Shown here: positions 55,245 to 62,656 of the stretch, in pieces
Layout of the letters: each line of letters starts with the position of its first letter
Position numbering within the stretch: the stretch's first letter is position 1
Source of the DNA: Acidobacteriaceae bacterium TAA 166
GTDB taxonomy: Bacteria > Acidobacteriota > Terriglobia > Terriglobales > Acidobacteriaceae
Assembly: GCA_000421065.1 (NCBI GenBank)
Contig: ATWD01000001.1
Span: 2,410,001-2,474,000 of the forward strand
Reading direction: 5' to 3'
DNA: 64,000 nucleotides
Notes under the pieces: generated by a model
Seen by the model: the letters and a program-made list of their open reading frames with translations, nothing else
What the model was told of the DNA's origin: nothing
Database searches by the model: none
Translations under genes and position numbers: made by a program

Positions 55245-56174
55245 CTATATCTCCCGCCGAGAACGCCGCCTCCCCACCCCACGACGAAATCCCTCCCGCG
55301 CCACCGCCGCGAACGCCGCCACCACCGCGCGATCCTCCCCGGCCCGAAGCGCCAGCTCGATATCGCTCTTCACCCTCGCCCCCTCGAGCCCCGGACACGC
55401 CACGCTCTCACCGGCAATCTGCCGCACGCACGCCGGGGCAATCGACACCCCCAGCCCCGCCCCGATCAGCCGAAGAATCGTCAGCCACTGCGGGGCCTCC
55501 TGCACCACCCTCGGCCGAAACCCATGCCGCTCGCACAGCGAGATCGGCTTCTCGTACGCTAGCTTGCCCGCTATCGGCGCAAAGAACACAAATGGCTCCT
55601 CCTTCAGCTCTCCCACCGAGATCACCCTCTTCCGCGCCAGCCGATGCGTCGCCGGCAGCACCGCCACAAACGCCTCCGAAAACATCGGCTCCACCCGCAG
55701 CCCCGGCATCGGCCCTCCATCGCGTAGAAACGCCGCGTCCAGCACCCCCCGCTCCAGCTGCATCGCGATATCCGCCGTATACGACTCCACCAGCTTCAGC
55801 TGCACCCTCGGATAGAGCCGCCTATACCGCCCCAGCATCTCCGGCAACGGAGTCAGCATCCCCGACCCGATAAATCCCACCCGCAGCGCCCCCTCGTCTC
55901 CGCGGCCGATGCTGCGCGCCTCCTCCAGGTCCTCCACGACGTTCCGCAGCGTCCTCCGCGCCCGCTCCAGAAACACCTCGCCCGCCGCCGTCAGCTTCAC
56001 CGCCCTCGAGGTCCGCAGAAACAGCGCATACCCCAGAATCTCCTCCAGCCTGCGAATCTGCTGCGACAGCGGAGGTTGCGCCAGGTGCAGCCGCGCCGCC
56101 GCCCGGCCAAAGTGCAGCTCCTCCGCGACAGCCACGAAGTAGCGAAGATGACGAAGCTCCAGATCGCGATCCAT
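55245..56174 (-). CDS. LysR-family transcriptional regulator
   Basis: Regulator of 309 residues. The N-terminal winged helix-turn-helix is clear (LRHLRYFVAVAEELHFGRAA, LAQPPLSQQIRRLEEILG, LFLRTSRAVKLTAAG), followed by the linker helix and the two-lobed inducer-binding domain (about 95-295; LRVGFIGSGML at its start). It resembles the BenM/CatM-type subgroup in the HTH and the Gly-Ser loop, but the inducer cannot be named. An Arg-rich tail is unusual. It is divergent from a GNAT gene, with a palindrome at 56195-56216 as likely operator. Confidence 0.94.
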   Translation of the reverse strand: MDRDLELRHLRYFVAVAEELHFGRAAARLHLAQPPLSQQIRRLEEILGYALFLRTSRAVKLTAAGEVFLERARRTLRNVVEDLEEARSIGRGDEGALRVGFIGSGMLTPLPEMLGRYRRLYPRVQLKLVESYTADIAMQLERGVLDAAFLRDGGPMPGLRVEPMFSEAFVAVLPATHRLARKRVISVGELKEEPFVFFAPIAGKLAYEKPISLCERHGFRPRVVQEAPQWLTILRLIGAGLGVSIAPACVRQIAGESVACPGLEGARVKSDIELALRAGEDRAVVAAFAAVAREGFRRGVGRRRSRREI

Positions 56175-56194
56175 ATCTCAAACATCCTAATCGG

Positions 56195-56216
56195 TACGAA
56201 CAATATATTGGACGTA
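56195..56216. promoter_or_regulatory. Palindromic operator between LysR and GNAT genes
   Basis: TACG, two bases, CAATATATTG (perfect 10 bp palindrome), two bases, CGTA: a 22 bp interrupted palindrome at 56195-56216, in the 87 bp divergent gap. It is 20 bp upstream of the lysR start and 45 bp upstream of the acetyltransferase start, the usual place for a LysR site that controls both genes. Confidence 0.55.
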
Positions 56217-56261
56217 TCACCCGCGCGGACCTAGCCTCAGTTCATAGCAAAGGAGTTCCGC

Positions 56262-56774
56262 ATGGCTTCCACCCTCAGCCTCGCCGATATACCCTCCAAC
56301 GAGAACCTCATGTCCTCCCCCATCCAGCTCCGTCCCTTCCAGCCCGGCGATGCCGAAGCCTTCCGCCGCCTCAACCAGGCATGGATCGAAAAGTACTTCG
56401 GCCTCGAAGATCACGACAACGAGATCCTCAACGACCCCGAAGGCTACGTCCTCGCGCAGGGCGGACACATCTTCTTCGCCGCTCTCGGCGCCACTCCCAT
56501 CGCCTGTTGCGCCCTCATTCCCACCGACCCCGGCACCTACGAGGTCGCCAAGATGGCCGTCGATGAATCCCTGCGGGGCCAGGGCATCGGACGCCGCCTC
56601 CTCGCCTACGTCATCGATCAGGCCCGCTCCCTCGGAGCCCACACCCTCTATCTCGAGAGCAGCAGCCGCCTCGCCAACGCCGTCCACCTCTACGAGTCGC
56701 TCGGCTTCCGCCACCTTCCCCCAAAACCCTCGCTCTATGTCCGCGCCAACGTCTTCATGGAGATGAAGCTCTAG
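56262..56774 (+). CDS. GNAT-family N-acetyltransferase
   Basis: Acetyl-CoA-dependent transferase of 170 residues. The conserved acetyl-CoA loop is VDESLRGQGIGRRLLAYVI (motif A, R/QxxGxG/A), preceded by YEVAKMA (beta strand) and followed by LYLESSSRLANAVHLYESLGFR (motif B). AAGGAG precedes the ATG; a second ATG at 56310 would give a shorter form that lacks the first 16 residues. It is probably controlled by the divergent LysR protein. The substrate is unknown. Confidence 0.92.
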   Translation: MASTLSLADIPSNENLMSSPIQLRPFQPGDAEAFRRLNQAWIEKYFGLEDHDNEILNDPEGYVLAQGGHIFFAALGATPIACCALIPTDPGTYEVAKMAVDESLRGQGIGRRLLAYVIDQARSLGAHTLYLESSSRLANAVHLYESLGFRHLPPKPSLYVRANVFMEMKL

Positions 56775-56792
56775 TTTTTGAGATTTAAAGAC

Positions 56793-56950
56793 AGGCGCTG
56801 CCGGGCGGGCCCACTGCGCGTGGAGCGGCTTCGACGTGAGCCTCCCGCTGGTCGGCGCAAACATCTTTGCAACCGACCAACGGGAGCACCACGCCAAAGG
56901 CTCACCCGCCGTCCGCGAAGGACCGCGCAGTGGGCCCCGCCGGCAGACCA
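56793..56950. repeat. Long hairpin element LHE-14, overlapping a coding region
   Basis: A 158 bp element with type B left end (GGCGCTGCCGGGCGGGCCC), type A right end (GGGCCCCGCCGGCAGACC) and reverse core (CTCCCGCTGGTCGGCGC ... CGACCAACGGGAG). The inner TCACTTCGTGA arms are shortened. It starts 18 nt after the GNAT stop. Bases 56902-56950 are the last codons of the minus-strand flavoprotein gene. Confidence 0.88.
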
Positions 56951-58476
56951 TCCCGAATTTCAACTCCTACCATCTCCGCATACCGGCGTAAACCCTCGCC
57001 ATCTCCCCGCCCGCGATACCCGATATACCCATCCGGTCTCACCAGAAAGATCTGCGGCCCCTCTCCCAGCAACTCCTTCAACCCCGGAGACCATCCCGCC
57101 TCCCCTGTGCTCACCTCAAAGCTCCTCACCCCTGAAAGCGCCGGCGCCTTCCCCCGCCCATCCACCGCAATCATCAGGTGCCCCGGCTCCCGCATTCCCT
57201 CCAGCAGTGTCCCGGCCCCGCGCACTGCATCCGGCATCCGGTCGCCCGCCCGCAGAGCACCAAACCCGCCCTCGTCCACCACCGCCTCCGACCCGCGATA
57301 CTCAATATTGATCTCCGAGACCGCCCGCCCCGCCGCATCCTGCATCGGAGCCAGCGGAACCAGATGGCGGATAACAAAGTTCCGCAGCCCCTCCAGCAAG
57401 GGATTCTCCGTAGTCGCCGCCCGCAGCCCCAGCCCGCTTCCCCGCAAAACCTGCCTGCCCACCCCCAGCCGCTCCTCGTTATAGCTGTTGAGCAGCCTCC
57501 CAGGAGCGCCGCCCGCTACCGCCGCCAGCTTCCACGCCAGGTTCGCCGCATCCTGCATCCCCGTATTCATCCCCTGGCCGCCCACCGGAGAATGAATATG
57601 CGCCGCATCCCCCAGCAGAAAGACGTCGCCCTTCGAGTACGCCTCCACCTGCCGCTCATTCACATGAAACGATGCCAGCCACTCCGCCGACTCCGCCCGT
57701 ATCCCCAGCCCCATGCGCTCGAAGTCCGCATTGAAGCCCTCCATCGTCGGCGGCGCGTCCCGCGAGGCATCTTCATGCGTCACCCGGAAGACCCGATGCA
57801 TCCCTCCCCGCATCGGCGCCACCAGCATCGCCTGCCCGCCCTTGTCCCAGTGCGCCATCATCCGGTCGTTTGGCAGGCTCCTGCCCACCAGCTTCAGGTC
57901 GCCCAGCTCAAACTTCAGCGGAGAGGTCTCCCCTCCGAAACCGATTCCCAGCTCATGCCGCACCACGCTGTGGGCGCCGTCGCACCCCGCCAGCCACCGC
58001 GACTCCACCGTCTCCGTACCCCCATCGGCGCGGCGCAGGCGAGCCCGCACCCCCTTGCCTTCGGTCGCGCCGCCTTCCCCCTGTCTTAAGCCCTCGAACG
58101 TAACCCCGCGTTCGATCTGCACCCCCAGCGAGTGCAGCTGTTCGCTCAAAAGCTCCTCGGTTCGGTCCTGGGTCAGAACCAGGGCGAACGCAAACCGGCT
58201 CGGAATCCGATCGAGATGCAGCTCCGTCTGCAGCTGGTTCTCGTTATAGATCTCCACCCCTCGCAGAGGCAGACCCTGCGCCACGGCTCTATCGGCAAGA
58301 CCGTAGCGATCCAGAAGCTCGAGCGTCCGCGCCTGCACCACCAGGGCGCGCGAGTGTTCCGCAGGCCTCTCGAGCTGGTCCACGATCCGTACCGCGAACC
58401 CCAGCCGCTTGAGCTCGATCGCCAGCGTAAGCCCCGTCGGTCCCGCTCCCACGATCAAACAATCGCATCCGGACAT
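56902..58476 (-). CDS. FAD-dependent aromatic monooxygenase-like protein
   Basis: Flavoprotein hydroxylase of 524 residues from the ATG at 58476 (MSGCDCLIVGAGPTG), preceded by a G-rich ribosome binding site. FAD motifs: GAGPTGLTLAIEL (dinucleotide fold), a DG-type segment (WLAGCDGAHSVVRHELG) and GDAAHIHSPVGGQGMNTGMQD. It has the C-terminal thioredoxin-like domain typical of PheA/MHPA-type phenol hydroxylases. The last 16 residues (GLPAGPTARSFADGG) and the stop codon are encoded by repeat LHE-14, so the original end of the protein was probably replaced. Substrate unknown. No regulator is adjacent except the LysR gene beyond the GNAT gene. Confidence 0.9.
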   Translation of the reverse strand: MSGCDCLIVGAGPTGLTLAIELKRLGFAVRIVDQLERPAEHSRALVVQARTLELLDRYGLADRAVAQGLPLRGVEIYNENQLQTELHLDRIPSRFAFALVLTQDRTEELLSEQLHSLGVQIERGVTFEGLRQGEGGATEGKGVRARLRRADGGTETVESRWLAGCDGAHSVVRHELGIGFGGETSPLKFELGDLKLVGRSLPNDRMMAHWDKGGQAMLVAPMRGGMHRVFRVTHEDASRDAPPTMEGFNADFERMGLGIRAESAEWLASFHVNERQVEAYSKGDVFLLGDAAHIHSPVGGQGMNTGMQDAANLAWKLAAVAGGAPGRLLNSYNEERLGVGRQVLRGSGLGLRAATTENPLLEGLRNFVIRHLVPLAPMQDAAGRAVSEINIEYRGSEAVVDEGGFGALRAGDRMPDAVRGAGTLLEGMREPGHLMIAVDGRGKAPALSGVRSFEVSTGEAGWSPGLKELLGEGPQIFLVRPDGYIGYRGRGDGEGLRRYAEMVGVEIRDGLPAGPTARSFADGG

Positions 58477-58546
58477 AACGCCCCCCATGCCAGGTAGGAT
58501 GGCAGGAAACCGCACGGAATAGCTGCTTTTATTTGGAAGAGAAGAA

Positions 58547-58590
58547 AGGCACTCCCACACGGGCCCACTGCGCTCAGCCGGCAGGCCATC
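58547..58590. repeat. Short LHE derivative, LHE-15
   Basis: AAGGCACTCCCACACGGGCC joined to CACTGCGCTCAGCCGGCAGG and CC: type B-like left and type A right ends without core. It ends 9 nt after the stop of the minus-strand rpiA gene and lies in the 5' flank of the flavoprotein gene. Confidence 0.75.
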
Positions 58591-58599
58591 GCCTCTAAC

Positions 58600-59295
58600 C
58601 TATTTCGTTCTCTCCACCACGCCGCCCGCCTCGGCGATCAGGGCCTTGCTCGCCATCCCCAGAAACAGCCCATGCTCCACCACCCCGACAATCGAATCCA
58701 GCGTCGCCGCCATCGCCTGCGGATTGTCCAGCAGCAGCCCTGAGCAGTCCAGAATCAAATTCCCCTCATCCGTGATGTATTCCGAGCCATCCTTATTGGT
58801 CCGCACCTTCGGGGTAAACCCAAGCTCTCGCAGAGCCTCGTTCACCAACGGCTCCGCCATCCGGATCACCTCCACCGGCAGCGGAAATTTTCCCAGCCGC
58901 TCCACCTGTTTCGATCCATCCGCGACCACCACGAACTTCCGCGACGCACTAGCCACAATCTTCTCCCGCAGCAGCTTGCCGCCGCCCCCTTTAATCAACG
59001 CCAGCCCGGGAGCCACCTCGTCGGCCCCATCCACCGTAAGGTCCAGCGACTTCGTCTCCTCGAAGCTGGTGAAGGGAATCCCATAGCTCCGCCCCAGCTT
59101 TTCGCTGTCGTCCGAGCTCGCAATCGCCCGGATCTTCAATCCCTGATCGCGAACCTTCTCCCCCAGCAGCTTGATCCAGAGGGTCGCCGTCGAGCCCGAA
59201 CCCAGCCCCACCGTCATCCCCGGCTCCACCAGCTCCAGCGCCTTCTCCGCCGCCTCCTGCTTCAATCGCGTCTGCTCATCCACCTGGCTGCTCAT
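58600..59295 (-). CDS. rpiA: Ribose-5-phosphate isomerase A
   Basis: Cytoplasmic enzyme of the pentose phosphate pathway that interconverts ribose-5-phosphate and ribulose-5-phosphate; 231 residues. The ATG at 59295 follows GGAGGAAG, while the longer frame from 59346 has none. Signature blocks: VGLGSGSTATLWI (phosphate loop), DLTVDGADEVAPGLALIKGGGGKLLREK (substrate and catalytic Glu/Lys region) and VVEHGLFLGMAS near the C-terminus. It is monocistronic with short LHE derivatives on both flanks. Confidence 0.97.
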   Translation of the reverse strand: MSSQVDEQTRLKQEAAEKALELVEPGMTVGLGSGSTATLWIKLLGEKVRDQGLKIRAIASSDDSEKLGRSYGIPFTSFEETKSLDLTVDGADEVAPGLALIKGGGGKLLREKIVASASRKFVVVADGSKQVERLGKFPLPVEVIRMAEPLVNEALRELGFTPKVRTNKDGSEYITDEGNLILDCSGLLLDNPQAMAATLDSIVGVVEHGLFLGMASKALIAEAGGVVERTK

Positions 59296-59412
59296 CGCAC
59301 TTCCTCCTATACAAAACTTTCGTCGCCACCATTTTTCCATCCCCATCGCTCTCCGGTCTCACAGGCCGATCAAATTTCTTCGCGACCTGTCTCAATGCGG
59401 GGTTTGGTAACA

Positions 59413-59455
59413 ATGGCCTGCCGGCCGGGCGCAGTGGGCCCGGCCGGCAGGCCAT
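59413..59455. repeat. Short LHE derivative, LHE-16
   Basis: ATGGCCTGCCGGCCGGGC, then GCAGT and GGGCCCGGCCGGCAGGCCAT: both ends of type A facing each other with almost nothing between. It is the only copy of the family with two type A ends, and it lies upstream of the start codons on both sides, not at a gene end. Confidence 0.9.
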
Positions 59456-59687
59456 CGTTCGTCCATCTCCCATCCTCTGCCGTTGGCCTTCCCATCAATC
59501 TCCCCGCCCTGTCAACCCCTCTTCTACCGCAACTGCCTGAAACCAAGTGATCTACAAGGTGCCGATCTTACCCCGTCCATTCGTTAGACTTAAAGCTCAG
59601 GACTGATCCTGCTCTCCGAGTATCGTCCCCATGCTCTACCGGCTGCGATCCTTATAGATAGATTCACCCCCCTATCTTTATCTTTTT

Positions 59688-59768
59688 CAATACTTTAGCT
59701 GCAACCATTTTATTTTGAATACTTTGCGTAGCAAGTCAGACATTAAGCCTAGCTTAATCAATACTTTG
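59688..59768. promoter_or_regulatory. Repeated AATACTTT motifs and an inverted repeat upstream of PAP2-Wzi gene
   Basis: AATACTTT occurs at 59689-59696, 59718-59725 and 59760-59767, spaced 29 and 42 bp (near whole helical turns). ATTAAGC and GCTTAAT (59742-59748 and 59752-59758) form an inverted repeat with a 3 bp centre between the second and third copies. The cluster looks like a regulator-binding array at the promoter of the following gene. Confidence 0.4.
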
Positions 59769-59877
59769 CACAATAATGTCCGGGAGGGTATACCGCTTCG
59801 AATCACCCGTCGAGAACCGGCGCTATGGTAGCCTCCAGAGAAGGGGTCGCAACCCGCAGCTGCCTCGAAACACTGTT

Positions 59878-62538
59878 ATGGACGTGACCCCGAAAAGACT
59901 CTGGACACCGCTGCTCTTCGCAGCTCTTCTCGTCCTCGCGTTCCCGCAGGCTGGAGTCGCCCAGACGGCACAGCTTGGCCCGGCAGCCCGGTTCGGCTCC
60001 GACGTGCTGCCCGATGCCCCGCACCCGCAGCAGACACAGCACCCCGTCACCCCTGAGCCCAGCCACGAGGTGACCGTCGCCGGAACCCCGAAGCGCCTCT
60101 TCGAAGACCAGAAGGCGATCTGGACCAGCCCGTTGCACCTGAAACCCACCGACGGCATCTGGCTGGCTCCGCTCGGCATCGCTACCGGCATGCTGATCTC
60201 CACCGACCAGCACACCATGACCGAGCTGGTTCACCTCAACCCCGACGAGCAGAGAACAGCAAATCACGTCTCGAACGGAGCCTTGATAGGACTCGCCGCC
60301 GCGCCCGCGTCCATACTCGCCTGGAGCCTCTTCAACCACGCCCCGCAGGCCCGCGAGACCGGCCTGCTGACCGGCGAGGCCGCCGCCGACTCGCTCGCCG
60401 TCAGCGAAGCCTTCAAGCTCGTCCTGCGCCGCAACCGGCCCGACCAGAGCGATAACCGCGGAGAATTCTTCCACGCCGACTGGAATCAAGGCTCGTTCCC
60501 CTCCAATCACTCCATCGCCGCCTGGTCGATGGCCTCGGTTATTGGCTCCGAATACCCCGGCTGGATCCCACGCGTCGCCGCCTACGGCCTGGCCAGCACC
60601 GTCAGCGTAAGCCGCGTCCTCTCCGAGCAGCACTTCCCCTCGGACGTTCTGGTCGGTAGCGTCGCCGGGTGGCTGATCGGACAGTACGTCTACCACCAGC
60701 ACCACGACTACTCCCTGACTCCCTACGAGACCCCTCCGCTACCTCGCAACTACATCGCGCACCTCTCCAGCGCAGACCCGACCGCCCAGACCGGAATCCA
60801 GACTAGCGCCGCCAACAGCCAAAGCAACAGCCAGACCGGCTCGCTCCCCACGCCTCCTCCACCCACCGGCTTCGGTCTCCCCCCCGACCCGATCCCGAAC
60901 CGGCCGCCGGCTCCCTTCGACGGCGACCCCGACACCGTCGGCTCGACCAACGTTCCGATGGACAGCTGGATCTATCCCGCGCTCGAACGCCTCGCGGCGC
61001 TCGGCCTGATCCCGACCCAGAACGCTGCCATCCGCCCCTGGACCCGTCAGGAGTGCCTGCGTCAGCTGCGGCAGGCCCAGGAGCTCGCCGACCGGGCCAG
61101 CGTCTCCAATCCAAGACTCGCCGACGAGGCCCAGCGCCTGATGACCGATCTAGACCGCGAGCTCTCGAGCGAGTCCACCAGCTACCAGGAGCTCGCGCTC
61201 GAGAGCGTCTACGCCCGCTACGGAACCATCGCCGGGCCCGCGCTGAACGACAGCTTCCACTTCGGCCAGACCTGGTGGAACGACTTCGGCCGTCCGCAGG
61301 GACGAGGCTCGAACTTCCTGCTCGGCTTCTCCACCCGCGCGCACTACGGCCGCCTCTTCTTCTATGCTCGCGAGGAGATGCAGCACTCGCCCGGCAACCC
61401 GCAGCAATCGGTCGAGCAGAACCAGCTGGTCAACCAGCTCGACCGCATCCAGGTGGACTTCAGCCCCTTCTCTCCCATCGTGCAGCAGCGCTCAGCCTAC
61501 GAGCGCCAGCGGCCGCTCGAGATGTACGCCGGCTTCGCCTTCGCCGGCAACGCCCTCACCTTCGGCAAGCAGCAGCTCTACTGGGGCCCGACGACGATGG
61601 GTCCGCTCTCGTTTTCGAGCAACGCCGAGGCGACCTATAATGCTCGCCTCGTCTCCACGCGCCCGCACCCTCTGCCGCTGGTGCCGTCGTGGGGCACGTA
61701 CCGGTTCGACGTAGTGCTGGGCAAGCTCTCCGGCCACTACGCTCCGGCGCGGCCGTGGTTCAACGGCCAGAAGATCTCCTTCAACTTCGGCGACTCGCTG
61801 GAGCTCAGCTTCACCCGCTGGTCGGTCTTCTGGGGCGTAGGGCACCCGATCACCTTCTCCACCTTCCGGAGAAATCTCTTCAGCTTCAACTCCACCGGAG
61901 ATTACATCGGCAACGGGGCCGCGCCCTACGGCGATCGTCTGGACCCGGGCGACCGCAAGAGCAACTTCGACTTCCGTTACAAACCGCCGCTGCTGGGCAA
62001 GGTCGTCACGATCTATGCGGATGCCTACTCCGACGACGATCCCAACCCCATCTCCGCCCCGCGCCGCGCGGTGTGGAACCCTGGCATCTACTTCGCACGC
62101 CTGCCCTGGCTGCCGCACATGGACCTGCGCGTGGAAGCAGTCAGCTCGCAGGGCCTCGCGACCGACTTCGGGGGCCAGCACTTCTTCCAGAACAATCAAT
62201 ACATCGACAGCAACACCCAGAAGGGCTTCCTGCTGGGCAATGCGATCGGCCGCGACGCCCGCGCCATTGAAGGCCGGACCGGATACTGGTTCTCCTCGAG
62301 GACGCGCGTCGAGGGCGGCTATCGCCAGAACAAGGGAAGCAATCTCTTCCTGCCGGGAGGGGCGACGATCAGCGACGGCTTCATCAATGGATCGTTCGCG
62401 ATCAACCGCCACTGGACGGCCCAGGTCTTTACCCAATACGAACGATTCTGGATTCCGTCGTATCTTCCCGGACCGCAACACAACACCAGCGGATGGTTCC
62501 AGCTGACATGGAATCCCGTGCTAAACGTGAAGAAGTAA
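59878..62538 (+). CDS. PAP2 phosphatase fused to a Wzi-like capsule assembly protein
   Basis: Exported fusion protein of 886 residues from the ATG at 59878 (MDVTPKRLWTPLLFAALLVLAFPQAGVAQ as signal peptide, split here only for reading). Residues about 90-290 are a PAP2 domain with motif 1 KLVLRRNRP, motif 2 SFPSNH (Asn where Gly is usual) and motif 3 SRVLSEQHFPSD. A Pro/Gln-rich linker (about 300-370) leads to a large beta-rich region (about 375-880), which resembles the outer membrane Wzi/capsule assembly beta-barrel family, ending in an aromatic-rich WFQLTWNPVLNVKK. The combination suggests lipid phosphate cleavage joined to surface polysaccharide attachment. No other capsule gene is in the window. 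Confidence 0.82.
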   Translation: MDVTPKRLWTPLLFAALLVLAFPQAGVAQTAQLGPAARFGSDVLPDAPHPQQTQHPVTPEPSHEVTVAGTPKRLFEDQKAIWTSPLHLKPTDGIWLAPLGIATGMLISTDQHTMTELVHLNPDEQRTANHVSNGALIGLAAAPASILAWSLFNHAPQARETGLLTGEAAADSLAVSEAFKLVLRRNRPDQSDNRGEFFHADWNQGSFPSNHSIAAWSMASVIGSEYPGWIPRVAAYGLASTVSVSRVLSEQHFPSDVLVGSVAGWLIGQYVYHQHHDYSLTPYETPPLPRNYIAHLSSADPTAQTGIQTSAANSQSNSQTGSLPTPPPPTGFGLPPDPIPNRPPAPFDGDPDTVGSTNVPMDSWIYPALERLAALGLIPTQNAAIRPWTRQECLRQLRQAQELADRASVSNPRLADEAQRLMTDLDRELSSESTSYQELALESVYARYGTIAGPALNDSFHFGQTWWNDFGRPQGRGSNFLLGFSTRAHYGRLFFYAREEMQHSPGNPQQSVEQNQLVNQLDRIQVDFSPFSPIVQQRSAYERQRPLEMYAGFAFAGNALTFGKQQLYWGPTTMGPLSFSSNAEATYNARLVSTRPHPLPLVPSWGTYRFDVVLGKLSGHYAPARPWFNGQKISFNFGDSLELSFTRWSVFWGVGHPITFSTFRRNLFSFNSTGDYIGNGAAPYGDRLDPGDRKSNFDFRYKPPLLGKVVTIYADAYSDDDPNPISAPRRAVWNPGIYFARLPWLPHMDLRVEAVSSQGLATDFGGQHFFQNNQYIDSNTQKGFLLGNAIGRDARAIEGRTGYWFSSRTRVEGGYRQNKGSNLFLPGGATISDGFINGSFAINRHWTAQVFTQYERFWIPSYLPGPQHNTSGWFQLTWNPVLNVKK

Positions 62539-62546
62539 AAGAGAAA

Positions 62547-62573
62547 GACGAGCGCTGCCCGCGCGGGCGGCAG
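62547..62573. repeat. LHE fragment, LHE-17
   Basis: GACGAGCGCTGCCCGCGCGGGCGGCAG contains both end motifs of type B with no arms between. It begins 8 nt after the PAP2-Wzi gene stop and could form a small hairpin. Confidence 0.6.
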
Positions 62574-62656
62574 TCCACAAGCCTCTTCTCTTCTAAAAAC
62601 ACCAGGAAGAGCTTTTGGCGAAAGACCCCTGCAGCAGATAACCTTCTAGATATATT

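Larger units (their letters stand above)
59296..59877. other. Divergent intergenic region, AT-rich near the PAP2-Wzi gene
   Basis: This 582 bp gap separates rpiA from the PAP2-Wzi gene. It contains LHE-16 (59413-59455), and from about 59640 a strongly AT-rich part unlike the rest of the window, with the repeated motif AATACTTT (three times) and the inverted repeat at 59742. A longer start of the PAP2-Wzi gene at 59776 is possible but has no ribosome binding site. Confidence 0.45.
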
